Source: Hydractinia symbiolongicarpus (lineage: Eukaryota; Cnidaria; Hydrozoa; Anthoathecata; Hydractiniidae). Taken from it: 64,000 bases of DNA. Of the stretch, positions 45,501 through 56,590 are shown one piece after another. Position 1 is the stretch's first letter. Every line of letters begins with the position of its first letter. The notes below the pieces were generated by a model that saw only the letters and a program-made list of their open reading frames with translations, did not search any database and had not been told where the DNA came from. Location: assembly GCF_029227915.1 (NCBI RefSeq), contig NC_079876.1, forward strand, positions 28,493,828 through 28,557,827. The letters run 5' to 3'. The position numbers and the translations under genes are program-made.

Positions 45501-46111
45501 TTCTTTCTTAAGGCGTTAACCACACATTAAATTCTTTTTTCAAATATGCTTGGTCTCACTAAGCAGGGGTTAAAAGATTCAAAGGCATACAAAAAGGGTA
45601 TTGAACAACTTAATATCTACGTACTTTATGGTCCTATGTAAATGATGTCCCCCTTTGTCTAGGTTTGTTTGGAATTTGAATTCCCTTATATCCCACCCTG
45701 TTACTGATAGAAGATCGCTTAAAACAGGAGAGTAGTATAAGTATGGGGAGCTAGGGGTGGTATAAAGCGTTGAAAATTCATGTTTATGTTGTCTCCTTGC
45801 TTGTTAGCGTAGCACACATATTAAAAAAACCCGTTTTGCAGGTAAAGTAGAAAAAACAGAAACGTAGTTTAAAATAAGAAAAACTGAAGTGTGAACAGTC
45901 ACTGCTTACCAGAATAATGCCAATACAGCACTTCTTTTTGTTTGTTATTTTCTAAAAATAAACACAAACATGGGTATGAAACTATACATTCAAACTTCTT
46001 TCTATAAGTCATTGAATAATTAAGGACTTTAAAATATATAATTATAGTTGCAGTATGACTTACCGATGGTGTAAATTTTACTTCATCTTTTGAGTAATGG
46101 CTGTCGTAACC
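33055..46111 (-). CDS. ENPP-family ectonucleotide pyrophosphatase/phosphodiesterase, 26 exons placed
   Basis: ENPP1/3-type enzymes hydrolyse extracellular nucleotides and related phosphodiesters at the cell surface. Exons in transcript order: 46064-46111, 45910-45951, 45335-45395, 44973-44994, 44094-44179, 43859-43938, 43393-43512, 42843-42918, 42385-42418, 42190-42255, 41858-41930, 41274-41382, 40985-41028, 40834-40903, 40620-40651, 39745-39818, 39256-39306, 39082-39148, 38907-38994, 37955-38145, 36370-36515, 35944-36070, 35053-35139, 34624-34753, 33746-33902, 33055-33204. All borders are GT/AG and the phases agree at every junction except 37955 to 36515, where one short exon is probably missed. 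About 743 codons are placed, and the start codon lies further upstream. Order: short cytosolic part, one membrane anchor, phosphodiesterase, nuclease-like domain. No somatomedin-B domains are found. Confidence 0.9.
37026..37047. repeat. Run of 22 G
   Basis: An uninterrupted G homopolymer lies in an intron of the ENPP gene, in an otherwise AT-rich setting. Its length may be imprecise because such runs are hard to sequence. Confidence 0.9.
37955..44994 (-). CDS. ENPP phosphodiesterase-domain exons
   Basis: All residues known to hold the two zinc ions in this family are visible: the Asp of VSLDGFRHDYL (exon 44094-44179), the nucleophile Thr of FPTNTFPNHYSIVT (43859-43938), Asp and His of QPDKKGHSTGP (41858-41930), Asp-His of VSDHGM split across 41274 and 41028, and His of KGYHGIDN (39082-39148). 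Other family marks are GLYPESHGIVTNTFFD, GGEP, IRPNYWRKF, RMHYSNNRRIGDLFL and ASGPDFKSNYTFEHIQNIEI. Exon 37955-38145 is the Cys-containing linker (CGFPDDLEAALKECKTCVCP) that joins this domain to the nuclease part. Confidence 0.9.
38588..38850. repeat. Degenerate minisatellite in an ENPP intron, unit about 34 bp
   Basis: About eight units of the form AGTGGTCTAGTAATAAGTGT then TCTATAAACC..A. The units diverge by several bases each. It lies between exons 38907-38994 and 37955-38145. Confidence 0.75.
45335..46111 (-). CDS. ENPP exons 1-3 as placed: cytosolic tail and signal-anchor
   Basis: Exon 46064-46111 encodes GYDSHYSKDEVKFTPS. Exon 45910-45951 encodes KITNKKKCCIGIIL, and exon 45335-45395 continues ITVIVIITVIVLAVVLSKSK. 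The two exons together form one hydrophobic helix of about 22 residues preceded by a lysine cluster, as expected for a type II signal-anchor with the catalytic part outside the cell. The phase is 0 at both internal borders. The initiator methionine is not in these exons. A candidate first exon at 49238-49292 ends in phase 1 and does not join directly. Confidence 0.8.
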
Positions 46112-46754
46112 CTTAAAACACAAAAAACATTCAAACCATTATCATTAGTTTTGCATTTCCAGGTTGTAGACAATTTAAAAAAAGGGAAAGAAAACCCACT
46201 TTTTTAAAGTCAGTTTTTACCCATTCGCAACGAGTAAATTTGACACTTTATTCTCAGGTTGGCACTTTTATGCAATTATTTGAAAAAGGAAAAAAATGTT
46301 TTTCTTTTGACTATGAATGCCCACCCTGAAGTTGTTCTGAAATTGTTCATTACTGTGTGAATATAAACTGGGTTAATCTATATCTTTAATTGGCTTTGAT
46401 AATTGACATTTTGATGGTAAAAAAGGTAGGCCAGCACTACCATCAGGAAATTACTAAGTTGCGTGACATACTTGGACAGGAATGTAATCAAAGGAAAACC
46501 AGATCAGCAAATGGGAAAAGTGCAAACGTACTTTCTTTGTTAAAAACAACAACAAATAAATAAACAAAAACATAAAACGAAGCAATAGAGTGGTCCATTT
46601 ACATCATTACAGAAAAAAAGATTGAGAAAGGAAGTATACCAAGATAAGATTGCTCACAAAAGACCAACGAGGAGCCTTAATGGAAGATTTGAAACTCAGT
46701 TAATATATATAACACTTTGCTATACACAATAAAAAATATAGCTATAGCTTGTAT

Positions 46755-46755
<1 letters not shown>

Positions 46756-46795
<40 letters not shown>
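46756..46795. repeat. TAA microsatellite at the 3' end of a LINE
   Basis: About 13 TAA units. On the LINE's sense strand (minus) this reads as an ATT-type tail just after its 3' untranslated region, so it is probably the LINE's own tail. Confidence 0.8.
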
Positions 46796-46798
<3 letters not shown>

Positions 46799-47002
46799 TT
46801 TAAAGTGGCTAGCCCAGAAAATCACAAAAACCTATAGTTAGTGGATTGTTTCCACTGGGGGCCACTAGAACAAAAAAGAAACAAAAAATGATAAACCTTA
46901 GACTGCCTCAGCTCAATCAAACATAGTAACATTTATAATCTGTGAAAATTGAAAAGAAAAAGAATAAAAAACAAAAATTAAAAAGTTAAAAAGTGATCTC
47001 CA

Positions 47003-48022
47003 TTAGAATTTGCCAAATACATTCGAGATGGAAGTCTTAAACGAAAGCAGACTTCCATCACAGGTCACTTGGTCTGGAAGATTATTCCACACTTTTGCAG
47101 CTCTAAATGGGAAGGCTTTTTTGCCAAATTCCGTGTTGACCAAGGGAAGTGTGAACCTGTTTTTTGAAGCTCCTCTTGTTTGATGATTATGACAGTTTTT
47201 TGTCAAAAGGAATTTTGAGCGCATGTAATCAGGAGCAATGTGATTCATGGCTTTGAAAACTAATATGGCATCGTTTTTGATGAGTAAATTATTCATTGAA
47301 TATTCCCTCTCTTTCCCAAGAAAGGTACGGACACATTTTAATCGTTTTTCTAGTTTTCCCAATCTACCTTGGGTGGCACAAGCCCATGCCGAGGAGCAGT
47401 AGTGGAAATATGGCATGACAAGTGCATTAATTAAAAGGTTTTTTGTGCGAGGTGTTAAACAGGATGCAATGGTTCTAATTTTAGAATATTTAATTAGTAT
47501 TTTTCTATTTATGTCATTAATGTGCTTTTCCCATTGCATTTTTTGATCAAATGTTACCCCAAGATATTTAACTTTTTCGCTCCTTTTCAAAGGAATACCC
47601 ATATAGTTGATAGTTTTGTTCTCAACTTTTTTTAACTGGCTGTGGTTGCCGAAAAAGATTGTTTCAGTTTTGTCCGTATTAATAGTCATTTTGTTATTAT
47701 TCAGCCAGAGGTCGACTTGCGAAAGTTCTAACTCGACCTGGGAGACAAGGGTATCCAAGTTTTTATGAGACGAAATAATTATTGTATCATCTGCATATAG
47801 ATGGTGGTAGTTTGAATTGATGACAGATTTTAAGTCATCAATATACAAAAGAAAGAGCAGGGGCCCCAACACAGATCCCTGCGGCACCCCAAAAGCGTCT
47901 TCATGAAGCAGATCTGATCCTGTGTCGTTTACAAGAGTCAGCTGCATTCGGCCCGTTAAGTAGGACTCGAACCAGTCAAAGGCAGCATCTCTGATGCCAA
48001 AACACCATAGTTTTTTTAACAA
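47003..48022 (-). pseudogene. LINE reverse transcriptase, palm, thumb and C-terminus
   Basis: The frame contains FDWFESYLTGRMQLTLVND, GVPQGSVLGPLLFLLYIDDL, the catalytic HLYADDTII (near 47785-47800), KVKYLGVTFDQKMQWEKHI and the conserved tail TRGASKNRFTLPLVN with GKKAFPFRAAKVWNNLP. RT copies the element's RNA at the nicked target. This part is undamaged. Only the frameshift near 48053 and loss of the N-terminal endonuclease disable it. Confidence 0.85.
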
Positions 48023-48720
48023 AATTTTATGATCAACAGTGTCAAAAGCTTTTTAAGGTCAATGAGCACAGCACAAACAAAGTTATGTTGGTCGAGCTCA
48101 GTAAGAATAAAATCAGAGACATCGACTACTGCAGTTTCTGTGAAAAAGAGTTTTCGAAATCCGGACTGTCTGTCATTCAGGAAGTTGTGCTCAGAAATAA
48201 AATGAGACATTTGCTCATGCACTAACTTTTCAAAAATTTTCATAGGAATTGGCAAAATGGAGATAGGCCGATAATTAGTAGGATCTGTTTTATTGCCACT
48301 TTTAAAAATAGGCGAGACCCTTTTAGTCTTCCAACATTTAGGTACATAACCAGTAAATAAAGATTTGTTGAAAAGACTTGATAAATAAATACTTAAAACT
48401 GACGAACCTGCTTTTAGCAGTCGTGAACCAATTCCGTCCAAGCCTGTAGCTTTATTAAGTTTTAGTGAACTAATTATTTTTTCGACACTTTTGGTCTCAA
48501 TACGAGCCCACCGAAAATCGTGTCCGCTAACAGGTGGATTAACATTAGTAGTGTCAGAAGAAAATTTAGAGGCTAGTTTGGCACCAACACTGACAAAAAA
48601 TGAATTGAATGTGTTGGAAATTTCTTTTGGGTGAGAAGTTTCTGTACCATCGTTTTGGACTACTCGTTTTATCGAGGTAGTATTGCCTGACTTATCAAAA
48701 TGCTTATCAAAATATTGCAA
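48016..48720 (-). pseudogene. LINE reverse transcriptase, fingers and palm start
   Basis: The frame contains KATGLDGIGSRLLKAG, PIFKSGNKTDPTNYRPISIL, LPIPMKIFEKLVHEQM and LNDRQSGFRK, all standard for non-LTR RT domains, and reaches LIDLKK. The next bases are one nucleotide short, so it runs to a false stop at 48016. The continuation is in the next frame. Confidence 0.82.
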
Positions 48721-49439
48721 AATGGATTTAACGTTTGCTTCTGTGTATTTATATTTAGTTTAAAAGGTCAGGCTTACAAGTAAAATAAAACAAAAATGTA
48801 AGTATGTTTAAATTTCAAAAGAAAAAAAAGGTGATGTTGTAAGATCTGTATCATTTCGCTATTACTTTCAGTATGTCATTGTTAGTAATAAAAAGTGGTC
48901 TACTAAAACCATTAATGACCTATGTTTTCATAAAACTATGTTTCTTATTACAAAAAATAACAAATTAGGTAGTTCACACGAATAAGTTAGCTAGCTACAT
49001 CGTAGCTATACAGCAAACGCATCTGTCTTAGTACTTCTAGCAGAATCTTTTATATACATTTTTCTGTGTTGCAACTTTATGAACTTCGATATAGCTAGCC
49101 AGATGGAGGAACTATAATTAGTTACACTTGCAGATTCTCTCTTCCTCTGTTGTTCAGTTTAGCTAGCAGTGGAACAGTTTGGTGTTGGATGAAATGAACA
49201 GGGTCTAGCTAGATAGCAATTAAGGAATTCTCAATACCTTGTTGCCTTCTAATAATTTCTCTTGGATTCCCCTTTTTTTTTTCGATTGGCATTGACTGTT
49301 AAAGAATAACCTGTCACACATAAAGTCAAGAATAAACAATCAGGAGTAATGTGTACACACAACTTCCTTCGTTTTTGTCCATCACTTTGTAAGCGATGCA
49401 TAAAGTAGCCCAGCTCTGATTTCAAGACTTTATTATTTT
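48721..49439. other. Interval upstream of ENPP; possible first coding exon
   Basis: On the minus strand ATG at 49292 opens MPIEKKKGNPREIIRRQQ and meets a donor GTATTG after 49238 (55 nt, phase 1). An acceptor-like TTTAACAG lies just upstream. It would suit a cytosolic N-terminus, but the phase does not join exon 46064-46111 directly, so another exon would be needed. The remainder is AT-rich. Confidence 0.25.
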
Positions 49440-50050
49440 GAATATTGAGATTTAAATGTACTTTTGATGAATGGCACGACGTCCATGCATTTGACTGACG
49501 TCAACAACATTTTTGAAATTAGCGAAGTAATTACATTGCACTGTTATGTTATATCTTGGAATCAGCTAGAAATAACTAACATCCCCTGCGTGGGTAACTA
49601 AGGGGCACCAGGGACCAATTCGCTTGGGGTGGTATGACCGTGCTTCCACAATGATATGAACTCATCATATCAAAAAGACAAAAACCCTGGGGACGAAGAT
49701 GAGGATCATACCAACCGTATTGGTACAGACGGGTTCAAAATACCTTTAAATCTCAATAAAATTTACCGTTTGTCAAAAATACCCGATCATATATATTCTC
49801 TTGATCAGTGTTTTAGGTTGTATATGATAAAGATAAAAGGTACACAAATTTCTGAAATAATATTTTTGCATTTTGTTATATCATTGCTGACGTCAGCAAA
49901 ATCTAAATTAGCGTTTGTCAAAAACACATGATTTTATACATTTTCTTCATCTGTCTTTCCAGCTCTATATAACAGAGGTCATTCAAATTAAGGTTATTTT
50001 TCATTGTCCTTTTGCCTAAGTGGGTTTCTCCACAGGCTTATTGACTAGTT
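49440..50050 (+). repeat. Repeat C, copy 3
   Basis: Same orientation as 5290-5795: TGGGTAACTAAGGGGCACCA near 49590, TTTGTCAAAAATACCCGATCA near 49767, GCTGACGTCAGCAAAAT near 49887 and TGGGTTTCTCCACAGGCTTA near 50020. No second arm or transposase is next to it, so it stands as a solo copy. Confidence 0.65.
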
Positions 50051-50205
50051 AATATAATAGATTAAAAACATTTAAATAACCTTGACTGTTAAGCGAAAAG
50101 AAGTTAAAAAAAGAAGTTGTATTATTTTCGCTGTAGTGAATAATTCCTATATGAGCAACTTCTTTAAGCACCATTCTATCAATTCAGCATCTTTTTTAAA
50201 ACATG
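50051..50205. other. Short AT-rich spacer
   Basis: Nothing recognised. Confidence 0.4.
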
Positions 50206-50567
50206 AGGCGCTTATTTGAAAAAGCGCTCATTTGAAAATGTGCTCCATTGTAAAAGCTCTCATTTGAGAAGGCGCATTTTTCAGAAGTCGCTTACTTTAG
50301 AAGGCGCTCTTTTAAGAAGGTGCTCATTTCCGAAGGCTAAGGCGCTTATTTCAGAAAGCCATCATTTGAGAAGGCGCTCATCTAAAAAAGTGCTCATTTG
50401 AAAAAGCACTCATTTCAGAAGGTGCTCATTTTAGAAGGCGCTCATTTCAGAAGGTGCTCATTTCAGAAGGTGCTCATTTCAAAAGGAGCTCATTTCAAAA
50501 GGAGCTTATTTCAGAAGGCGCTCATTTCAGAAGGCGCTCATTTCAGAAGGCGCTCATTTATTCAAAG
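50206..50567. repeat. Minisatellite, 16-bp unit CAGAAGGCGCTCATTT
   Basis: About 21 units, becoming more regular towards the right (50415-50560). Variation is mostly GCGC/GTGC/GAGC and CAG/AAA. Open frames across it (50216-50625) are products of the repeat and are not genes. Confidence 0.88.
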
Positions 50568-51303
50568 AGGCGTTATTTTGAGCGGGAGTGGTATATTCAG
50601 AGTGACTCAAAATTCGTTATCTTAGGACCCCAAGATAGAGATACGTATTAACACTAAATTATCTTATTTAAACAGAACTTTAAGAAGAGAAATTGCATAA
50701 GAAAGAATCAGAGATGCTGGATTCTAAAGTTCTGTTCTGACTATTAAATTTAAAAATAAAATAACACCTAACACAAACAAAGCGAGAAAAATAACTACGA
50801 TTGTACTGGTTTTGTTAGAAAAACATTTGAGCGTGTGTTATCAACATTAGAAAAACAATATGCTTACCATGGTTGATTGCAAGTTTGTGATATAAAATCT
50901 CGAAATCGTTCATAATATCGTTCACTGACGGATGCATTGAACTTTCTATATATACTTATATTATTTCAATAAACATTTAGAATGTTTATATAACTTAAAA
51001 AAGCCTCTATCGAGAATGTCAGATTGCTTTTGTCTGTAAAACATACATTAGTAAACAAGAAATTATAAGTAAATTTTTTCGTCGCCTGTAATATGTGGTT
51101 TAACATAATAAAAACAATTAAAAAAGTGTGATTTTGACATATTTTATTCTTTAACAAGCTTTCGGCTGTATACTACAGCCATGATCACGTTTAGCAATTA
51201 TAACTATGTTATCTCTTTATATATACAACTTCACGGATCATTAAGGAAAAAAACAAAAAGCTGTATAATAATCGTGAAAGTGTGCAAAAGAAATTTGATT
51301 AAA
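50568..51303. other. Interval without a gene
   Basis: AT-rich. At 51165-51181 GGCTGTATACTACAGCC is a short hairpin, next to AAAGCTTGTTAAAGAATAAA on the minus strand, which resembles the 3' region of Penelope-like elements. Confidence 0.4.
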
Positions 51304-51520
51304 TTAATATAATGCAGAGCTCATTACGTTCTTGTTAAGAGGTGGTTTCTCCGTTTGAATCACAAGACTTTCCTTTATTTCGAGCATATAGTTGTGTGCC
51401 TCTTTGACAACAATAGAAAAGTCATTAAAATTAGCGAGGCGATCACACTCTATCACATGGTCTTCTACGGAAGTGTCTTTTTGCTTGGGAACATGTTTTC
51501 CAGTCACCGGTGAGATAGCT
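51304..51520 (-). pseudogene. C-terminal GIY-YIG-region remnant of a Penelope-like element
   Basis: The minus frame reads ISPVTGKHVPKQKDTSVEDH, VIECDRLANFNDFSIV, NYMLEIKESLVIQTEKPPLN. The pattern (K......S...DH...C....F.DF.I.......-L.IKESL.I....P.LN) is that of the end of Penelope-like retroelements, where a GIY-YIG nuclease follows the reverse transcriptase. No RT part was found upstream. The remnant is too short to work. Confidence 0.6.
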
Positions 51521-52099
51521 TGCTAAAGAATAAAATATGTCAAAAACACACTTTCTTTTAATTTTTAACGGACATTTTTTACCCACACTACTATAATAAA
51601 AACAATAATGTATGTCATTTATTAATACTAATTGCAAAAACGACAACCTCGTTCCCAGAGGTTTTTTTTTGACAATCTTAGACGGCACCAAAAAGCCATT
51701 GGGAAGAGGTTGCACAAACTTTGTGTTTGTTAAGTAACAAAATCTAGACTCTCTGCACATTAAGAATAATAGTATGTAGAAATATTTAAAATATACATTC
51801 TACTATCCAAACCCCCCGGAAATTAACATCTTGGGAGGAGCGATGCCCTCCTCCGTATTTTTAATCTTTATGTGCACTGGGCATAGGTACTCGATAAAGC
51901 TGTGAATTAAAAAATGTTTTTATTAAAAAAATAATGTACATAAGGCACCGTAAATTAGCGCGAATATGGAATAAATTTTGTCCTTCTCGTTCCGAGAGGT
52001 CTTCGAGATATACCTCTTAAGAGTTCTGGGGAGTGAAATGACGTTTTTATGTCACATAATCATATTAAATGGACAACTAACGCAGGTTATGGGAAGAAA
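51521..52099. other. Interval without a gene
   Basis: The minus open frame 51443-51760 has no recognisable content. Nothing else seen. Confidence 0.4.
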
Positions 52100-52366
52100 T
52101 ATCTGATATATCTTTTTCTACCGAATATCTATGTTAATTTTCGGCCGATCTAGGCCTGAGTTGTTTGAAGGAAGTGGAGTTATATTTTCTTGTGTAGAGG
52201 TTTTAAGGAGAGGTAAAAGGTGTTTCTTACGGAAATCTGGAACATGCTACTTTTAAGAACGAAATGTTTTTTGGAAACACATTAATCCCGATGACTTTCC
52301 ACATCTTCATTCCAAGTCTTTATTTTCTGTTCGGAAACACAATAGGTGGAAAAAACCATAGCCAAC
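52100..52366 (+). repeat. Left arm of an inverted-repeat element split by Copia
   Basis: The order TTTCTACCGAATATCTATGT, CGGCCGATC, GTTGTTTGAAGGAAGTGGAG, AGAGGTTTTAAGGAGAGGTA, ATGTTTTTTGGAAACACATT is matched in reverse complement at 56900-57050. The element's centre lies near the Copia insertion point. Confidence 0.7.
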
Positions 52367-52563
52367 TGTTGAAATATGTGACGCTCACTTGCTATCTTTT
52401 ATTTAGTTGTGAACCGGTGGTTCTATTATTTTATGTTAGAACTGTCACGTGCATTATATTACGCACATTTTTTTTATTCTCCACGTTTTTCTGTGATCAG
52501 CTTGTTCTTTATGAGAGAAAAAGTACTCTATGAGTGAGAAACTCTGTGTGTCTGTTTTTATCA
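52367..52563 (+). repeat. Copia 5' LTR
   Basis: 197 bp, TGTTGAAATATGTGACGCTC ... GTTTTTATCA. Contains a TTATTTTATGTTAG-type AT-rich core, the likely promoter/poly(A) region. Confidence 0.95.
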
Positions 52564-52578
52564 GGTTATGGGCCCAGA
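52564..52578 (+). promoter_or_regulatory. Primer-binding site, anticodon arm of initiator tRNA-Met
   Basis: GGTTATGGGCCCAGA directly follows the 5' LTR. GGTTATGGGCCCAG is complementary to the anticodon arm of eukaryotic initiator tRNA-Met (CTGGGCCCATAACC), as in Copia elements that prime from an internal tRNA fragment. Confidence 0.8.
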
Positions 52579-52640
52579 CACTTTTCAATGTTATATCGAG
52601 TACTGAAATAATTTTGTTTTGTTGAATTTGATTTTTTACG

Positions 52641-55586
52641 ATGGCAACTGAAGACGCAACTTTCAAAATTGAGAAGCTGACTGCTGAAAATTATCATTCA
52701 TGGAAATTCAACATGAAAATGTATTTAATCGGAAAAGATCTTTGGGAGATTGTAACCGGTGATGAAACCATAGAGTATGATATGCAGGAGGCTGAGAAAC
52801 GTCGAATCAAGAAACGCGAGAACCAAGCGTTTGCCGCCATTTGTTTGGGAATTTTAACAAACTTACAAATTTACGTTCGCTCCACGAAATCGGCTAAGGA
52901 AACATGGGAAAATCTTGAAAAATATCTTCAGCAGAAAACACTTTCAAAAAGGATTTTCTATCGGAGAAAATTATTTTCAGCAAAGATGGCTAGAGGTCAA
53001 AATATGACTGAACACATAAACAACATTAAGACATTGTCAGAACACCTGGAAGCGATTGATGATGCTATTGCAGAAAAGGACCTAGTTATTCTTCTTATTA
53101 GTAGTTTACCCGAAGAGTATAACTATTTAATGACGGCGCTTGAAACAATTGCTGAGGACAATCTAACCTGGGATTATGTTAGGGACAGGCTTATTCACGA
53201 AAGCGAAAAGAAAAAGCCTGCTGAAGCTGAAACTTCTGGTGATGCCCTTTTTTCGTCAAAGCTCAACAACAAGAAATCCGGTAAATGTCATTACTGCAAG
53301 AAACCAGGACATTATGCTCGTGACTGTTTTAAGAAGAAAAGTGACCAGAAGAAAGAAAACGCAAATCTCGCTAACGATGATCACGATAATGAACTAGCTC
53401 TGAAATCCTCTGAAGTAAACGAGGATGAGTGGTGGATTGACTCTGGTGCTTCTTCTCACATGACCCATAATTTGAAAAGCTTAAGAGACTATTCCAGTTT
53501 TGAAACGCCTATAAAGGTAAAACTCGCCGATGATCACGTGCTGAATGCTTTCGGGAAAGGAAATGTACATTTGACCATTTTGAGCAAAAATGAAAAGGTC
53601 AAAACTGTGCTACACGACGTACTTTACGTGCCGAAGATCCAAAACAAACTGTTCTCTCTATCTTACCTAACCGATAAGGGAGTCGATGTGCAGTTCAAAG
53701 GCAAGGATTGCGATATCACCAAGGAGGGGAAGCAGTATACTATTGGACATAAGTACGGTAAACTTTACAAACTTAACACGATAAAGCCACGAAACGAGGA
53801 AACGTGCTGTATCGGGAAAACAATCAAACAGGATTCAATCGAGCTGTGGCACCAACGATACGGTCATCTGGGGTACGACAACCTCAAACTCTTAAACGAT
53901 AAAGAGATGGTAAATGGCCTGAATATCGATACCAAGGAAGCCGTCGATCGAATCTGCGAAGGATGTGCAATGGGGAAACAGCATCGCAAATCATTCCCAA
54001 AGAAATCGCAAAGCACCACAACCAGATTGCTCGAGCTGATTCACAGTGACGTGTGTGGACCGATGGATGTACCTTCAGTGGGAGGTTCCAGGTACTTTGT
54101 GACTATTATAGACGATTTCTCAAGATACACTACTGTCTACATGATGAAGCAAAAGTCTGAAGTGCTTGAAAAGTTTGGGCAGTTTGTAAACCTTGTTGAA
54201 AATCGCACTGGATTGAAAGTCGAACGATTACACGTGGAGAACGAAACTATAAAACGCCTTCGCTCAGATAATGGTGGTGAATACTTCTCAAAGGACTTTG
54301 ACGAATTCTGCAACAATCGAGGAATTCAACGTGAACTGACCATTCCATACTCTCCACAACAAAACGGAGTTGTTGAACGCATGAACCGCACCCTACTGGA
54401 AACTGCACGATCAATGCTGCATCACGCAAAGAAACCCCTTAACCTATGGGCTGAACCGGTATCTACCGCATCCTACACACGGAACCGAAGTCCTACTGCT
54501 GCACTGAAGGAAGCAACGCCTTATGAACTTTGGCACGGTAAAAAGCCTGAAGTTAGTGGCCTGAAAGTGTTTGGCTGCAAAACGTACGTGCATATTCCTG
54601 AATCAAAACGTAATGGAAAACTCCAGAAGAAATCGTTTCCATGCGTTTTTGTTGGATACCCTGCGAACGAAAACGGGTACAAACTGTACAATCCAGAAAC
54701 AAGACAGATGCTTCAAAGTCGTGATGTCATCTTCGTAGAGAACGCTTTTGACATCGAAAAATCGGACAACGTAACTCACGAATTTTTCACTGGAACATTC
54801 AGAGAAGCTGAGGCAGAAGCTGAAACGGAACAACCAGGAAACAACATCGGTGAACCGCAAGTCGCTGTCGAAGAAGATGCCAGACCACAACGAGCAAGGA
54901 GACCACCTGACAGACTGAACGTTCTGACAGGTAATTGGTGGAACCTGATGGAGGCGGCATCGGTCGCAGCTATGGACACTGAGGAGCCAACGACCATTGA
55001 AGAAGCTTTAAGCGGTGTGAACTCAAAGCTATGGTCTGAAGCACTTCATAATGAATTTGATTCGCTGAAACAGAACCAAACCTGGGACTTGGTTGACTTA
55101 CCCCCCGGTAAGAACATTGTTGGCAGTAAATGGGTCTTTAAGCACAAACGTGATGCTAAAGGCGAGATCACCCGGTGTAAAGCTCTTCTTGTTGCACAGG
55201 GATACTCTCAAAAACCCGGTGTCGACTATGACGAAGTTTTCTCACCTGTCGCAAAGTATAGTTCTATTCGTACTGTACTAGCCATTGCCAATCAACTTGA
55301 TTTAAACCTCCACCAAATGGATGTTAAAACAGCATTCCTAAATGGAGATCTCGAGGAAGAGATTTTCGTTAAGCAACCGGAAGGCTTCATCGACAAGAAA
55401 CATCCGAACAAGATTTGTCGATTGCGAAAGAGTCTCTATGGCTTGAAACAGTCTGCACGATGCTGGAACAAAACCATCGACGAATACCTCAAGGATTCAG
55501 GATGCATACAAAACGATGCTGACGATTCATCAAGGACGGACAGGAAGTTATCCTCCTTATTGCTGTATACGTCGACGACCTGCTGA
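52641..55586 (+). pseudogene. Copia gag-pol polyprotein, first part
   Basis: 981 codons from ATG at 52641. Gag begins with TAENYHSWKFNMKMYL. The zinc knuckle CHYCKKPGHYARDC starts at residue 216 and the protease has WWIDSGASSHMTH (Asp at 267). The pre-integrase zinc region LWHQRYGHLGYDN is near 405. Integrase has DVCGPM, LRSDNGGEY and SPQQNGVVERMNRTLLETAR (about 470-590). RT starts WVFKHKRDAKGE near 830 and includes MDVKTAFLNGDLEEEIFVKQ and SLYGLKQSARCWN. The frame is lost at about 55530, just before the RT active-site segment, and ends at a chance stop. Apart from this one break it appears intact. Confidence 0.93.
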
Positions 55587-56539
55587 TTGCATCAAACAAC
55601 GACAAAGAACTCCTCTCCGAAAAGAAACAGATAGGTGAACGTTTCGAAATGGGTGACGAAGAGGAAGTTCACTACATTCTTGGGATGGCCGTCAAACGAA
55701 ACCGTAAGGATGGGGTACTTACAATCGACCAACACGCGTTCTTATCATCTGTGCTGAAACGATTTGGAATGGAAGATTGCAAGCCAGTAGCTACTCCACT
55801 CGAACCCAACACAAAGTTCAAAAAGCTGAGAGATGACGAAGAACCAGTCAATCTGAAAGAGTACCAATCTGTCATTGGATGCCTGACGTACGCATCGATT
55901 GGGCCCAGACCACTCTTGTCCGCTGCAGTGGGAGTGCTTAGTCAACACATGTCGAAACCTGGAAAGCAACATTGGGTTGGTGTTAAACGAGTTCTCCGAT
56001 ACGTTAAAGGAACCATCGACTATGGTTTGGTGTACAAGGGGAGTAAAGCTTACGAAACGATGAACTGTTTACGTGGCTTCGCCGACGCTGATTGGGCTGG
56101 AGATGTGGTAACACGAAAATTGACTTCCGGTTACCTATTCCAAATCGGAAATTCCACGATTTCATGGAAATCGAAACGTCAGTCAATCGTTGCACTTTCT
56201 TCGACCGAAGCTGAATACGTTTCATTATGCAGTGCAACACAAGAGGCAGTATGGTTGCGAGTCCTGCTTGATGGTATGGGGTTCAAACAGGCAAATGCTA
56301 CTACGATTTTTGAAGACAACCAAGGTGCAATCGCTCCTGCGAAAAACCCCGCACATCACTCACGAACAAAACACATTGACATCAAGTACCATTACATACG
56401 CGACGCTGTCTCGACCAAGGAGATTAAGCTGAAATACTGTCCAACACAGGAAATGATTGCCGATTTATTGACAAAGGGACTCCCTCTACCACAGTCCAAG
56501 AAGCTTCGCTTAAAACTTGGAGTGACCAAGATACATTGA
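55535..56539 (+). pseudogene. Copia pol, RT active site to RNase H
   Basis: The frame continues one register over from about 55535 with the catalytic AVYVDDLLIAS (near 55563-55595). RNase H has GFADADWAGD, TRKLTSGYLFQIGNSTISW, ALSSTEAEYVSL, EDNQGAIAPAKNP and SRTKHIDIKYHYIRD, and the stop is at 56539. ATG at 55649 is an internal Met. A few bases seem to be missing at the junction, so this copy cannot make a full polyprotein. Confidence 0.92.
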
Positions 56540-56578
56540 ATTTGACATTGACGAAATGACTATCGTGACGGAGTGACC

Positions 56579-56590
56579 GTCAAGTGGGAG
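56579..56590 (+). promoter_or_regulatory. Polypurine tract
   Basis: TCAAGTGGGAG-type purine-rich sequence directly before the 3' LTR, where plus-strand DNA synthesis is normally primed. Confidence 0.7.

Larger units (their letters stand above)
46796..48720 (-). mobile_element. Jockey/CR1/L2-like LINE, 5'-truncated, one frameshift
   Basis: A minus-strand reverse-transcriptase gene (47003-48720) is followed by about 200 bp of 3' sequence and a TAA-type tail. The endonuclease domain is missing, so the copy is truncated at its 5' end. It lies upstream of the placed ENPP exons on the same strand and may be in an ENPP intron. Target-site duplications were not identified. Confidence 0.8.

Noticed and set aside
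50216-50651. Three overlapping plus-strand ORFs of 61-75 codons
   Set aside because: They only translate the 16-bp minisatellite, and all three frames are open because of the repeat.
54603-54997. Minus-strand ORFs inside Copia
   Set aside because: Antisense shadows of the integrase-RT coding region.
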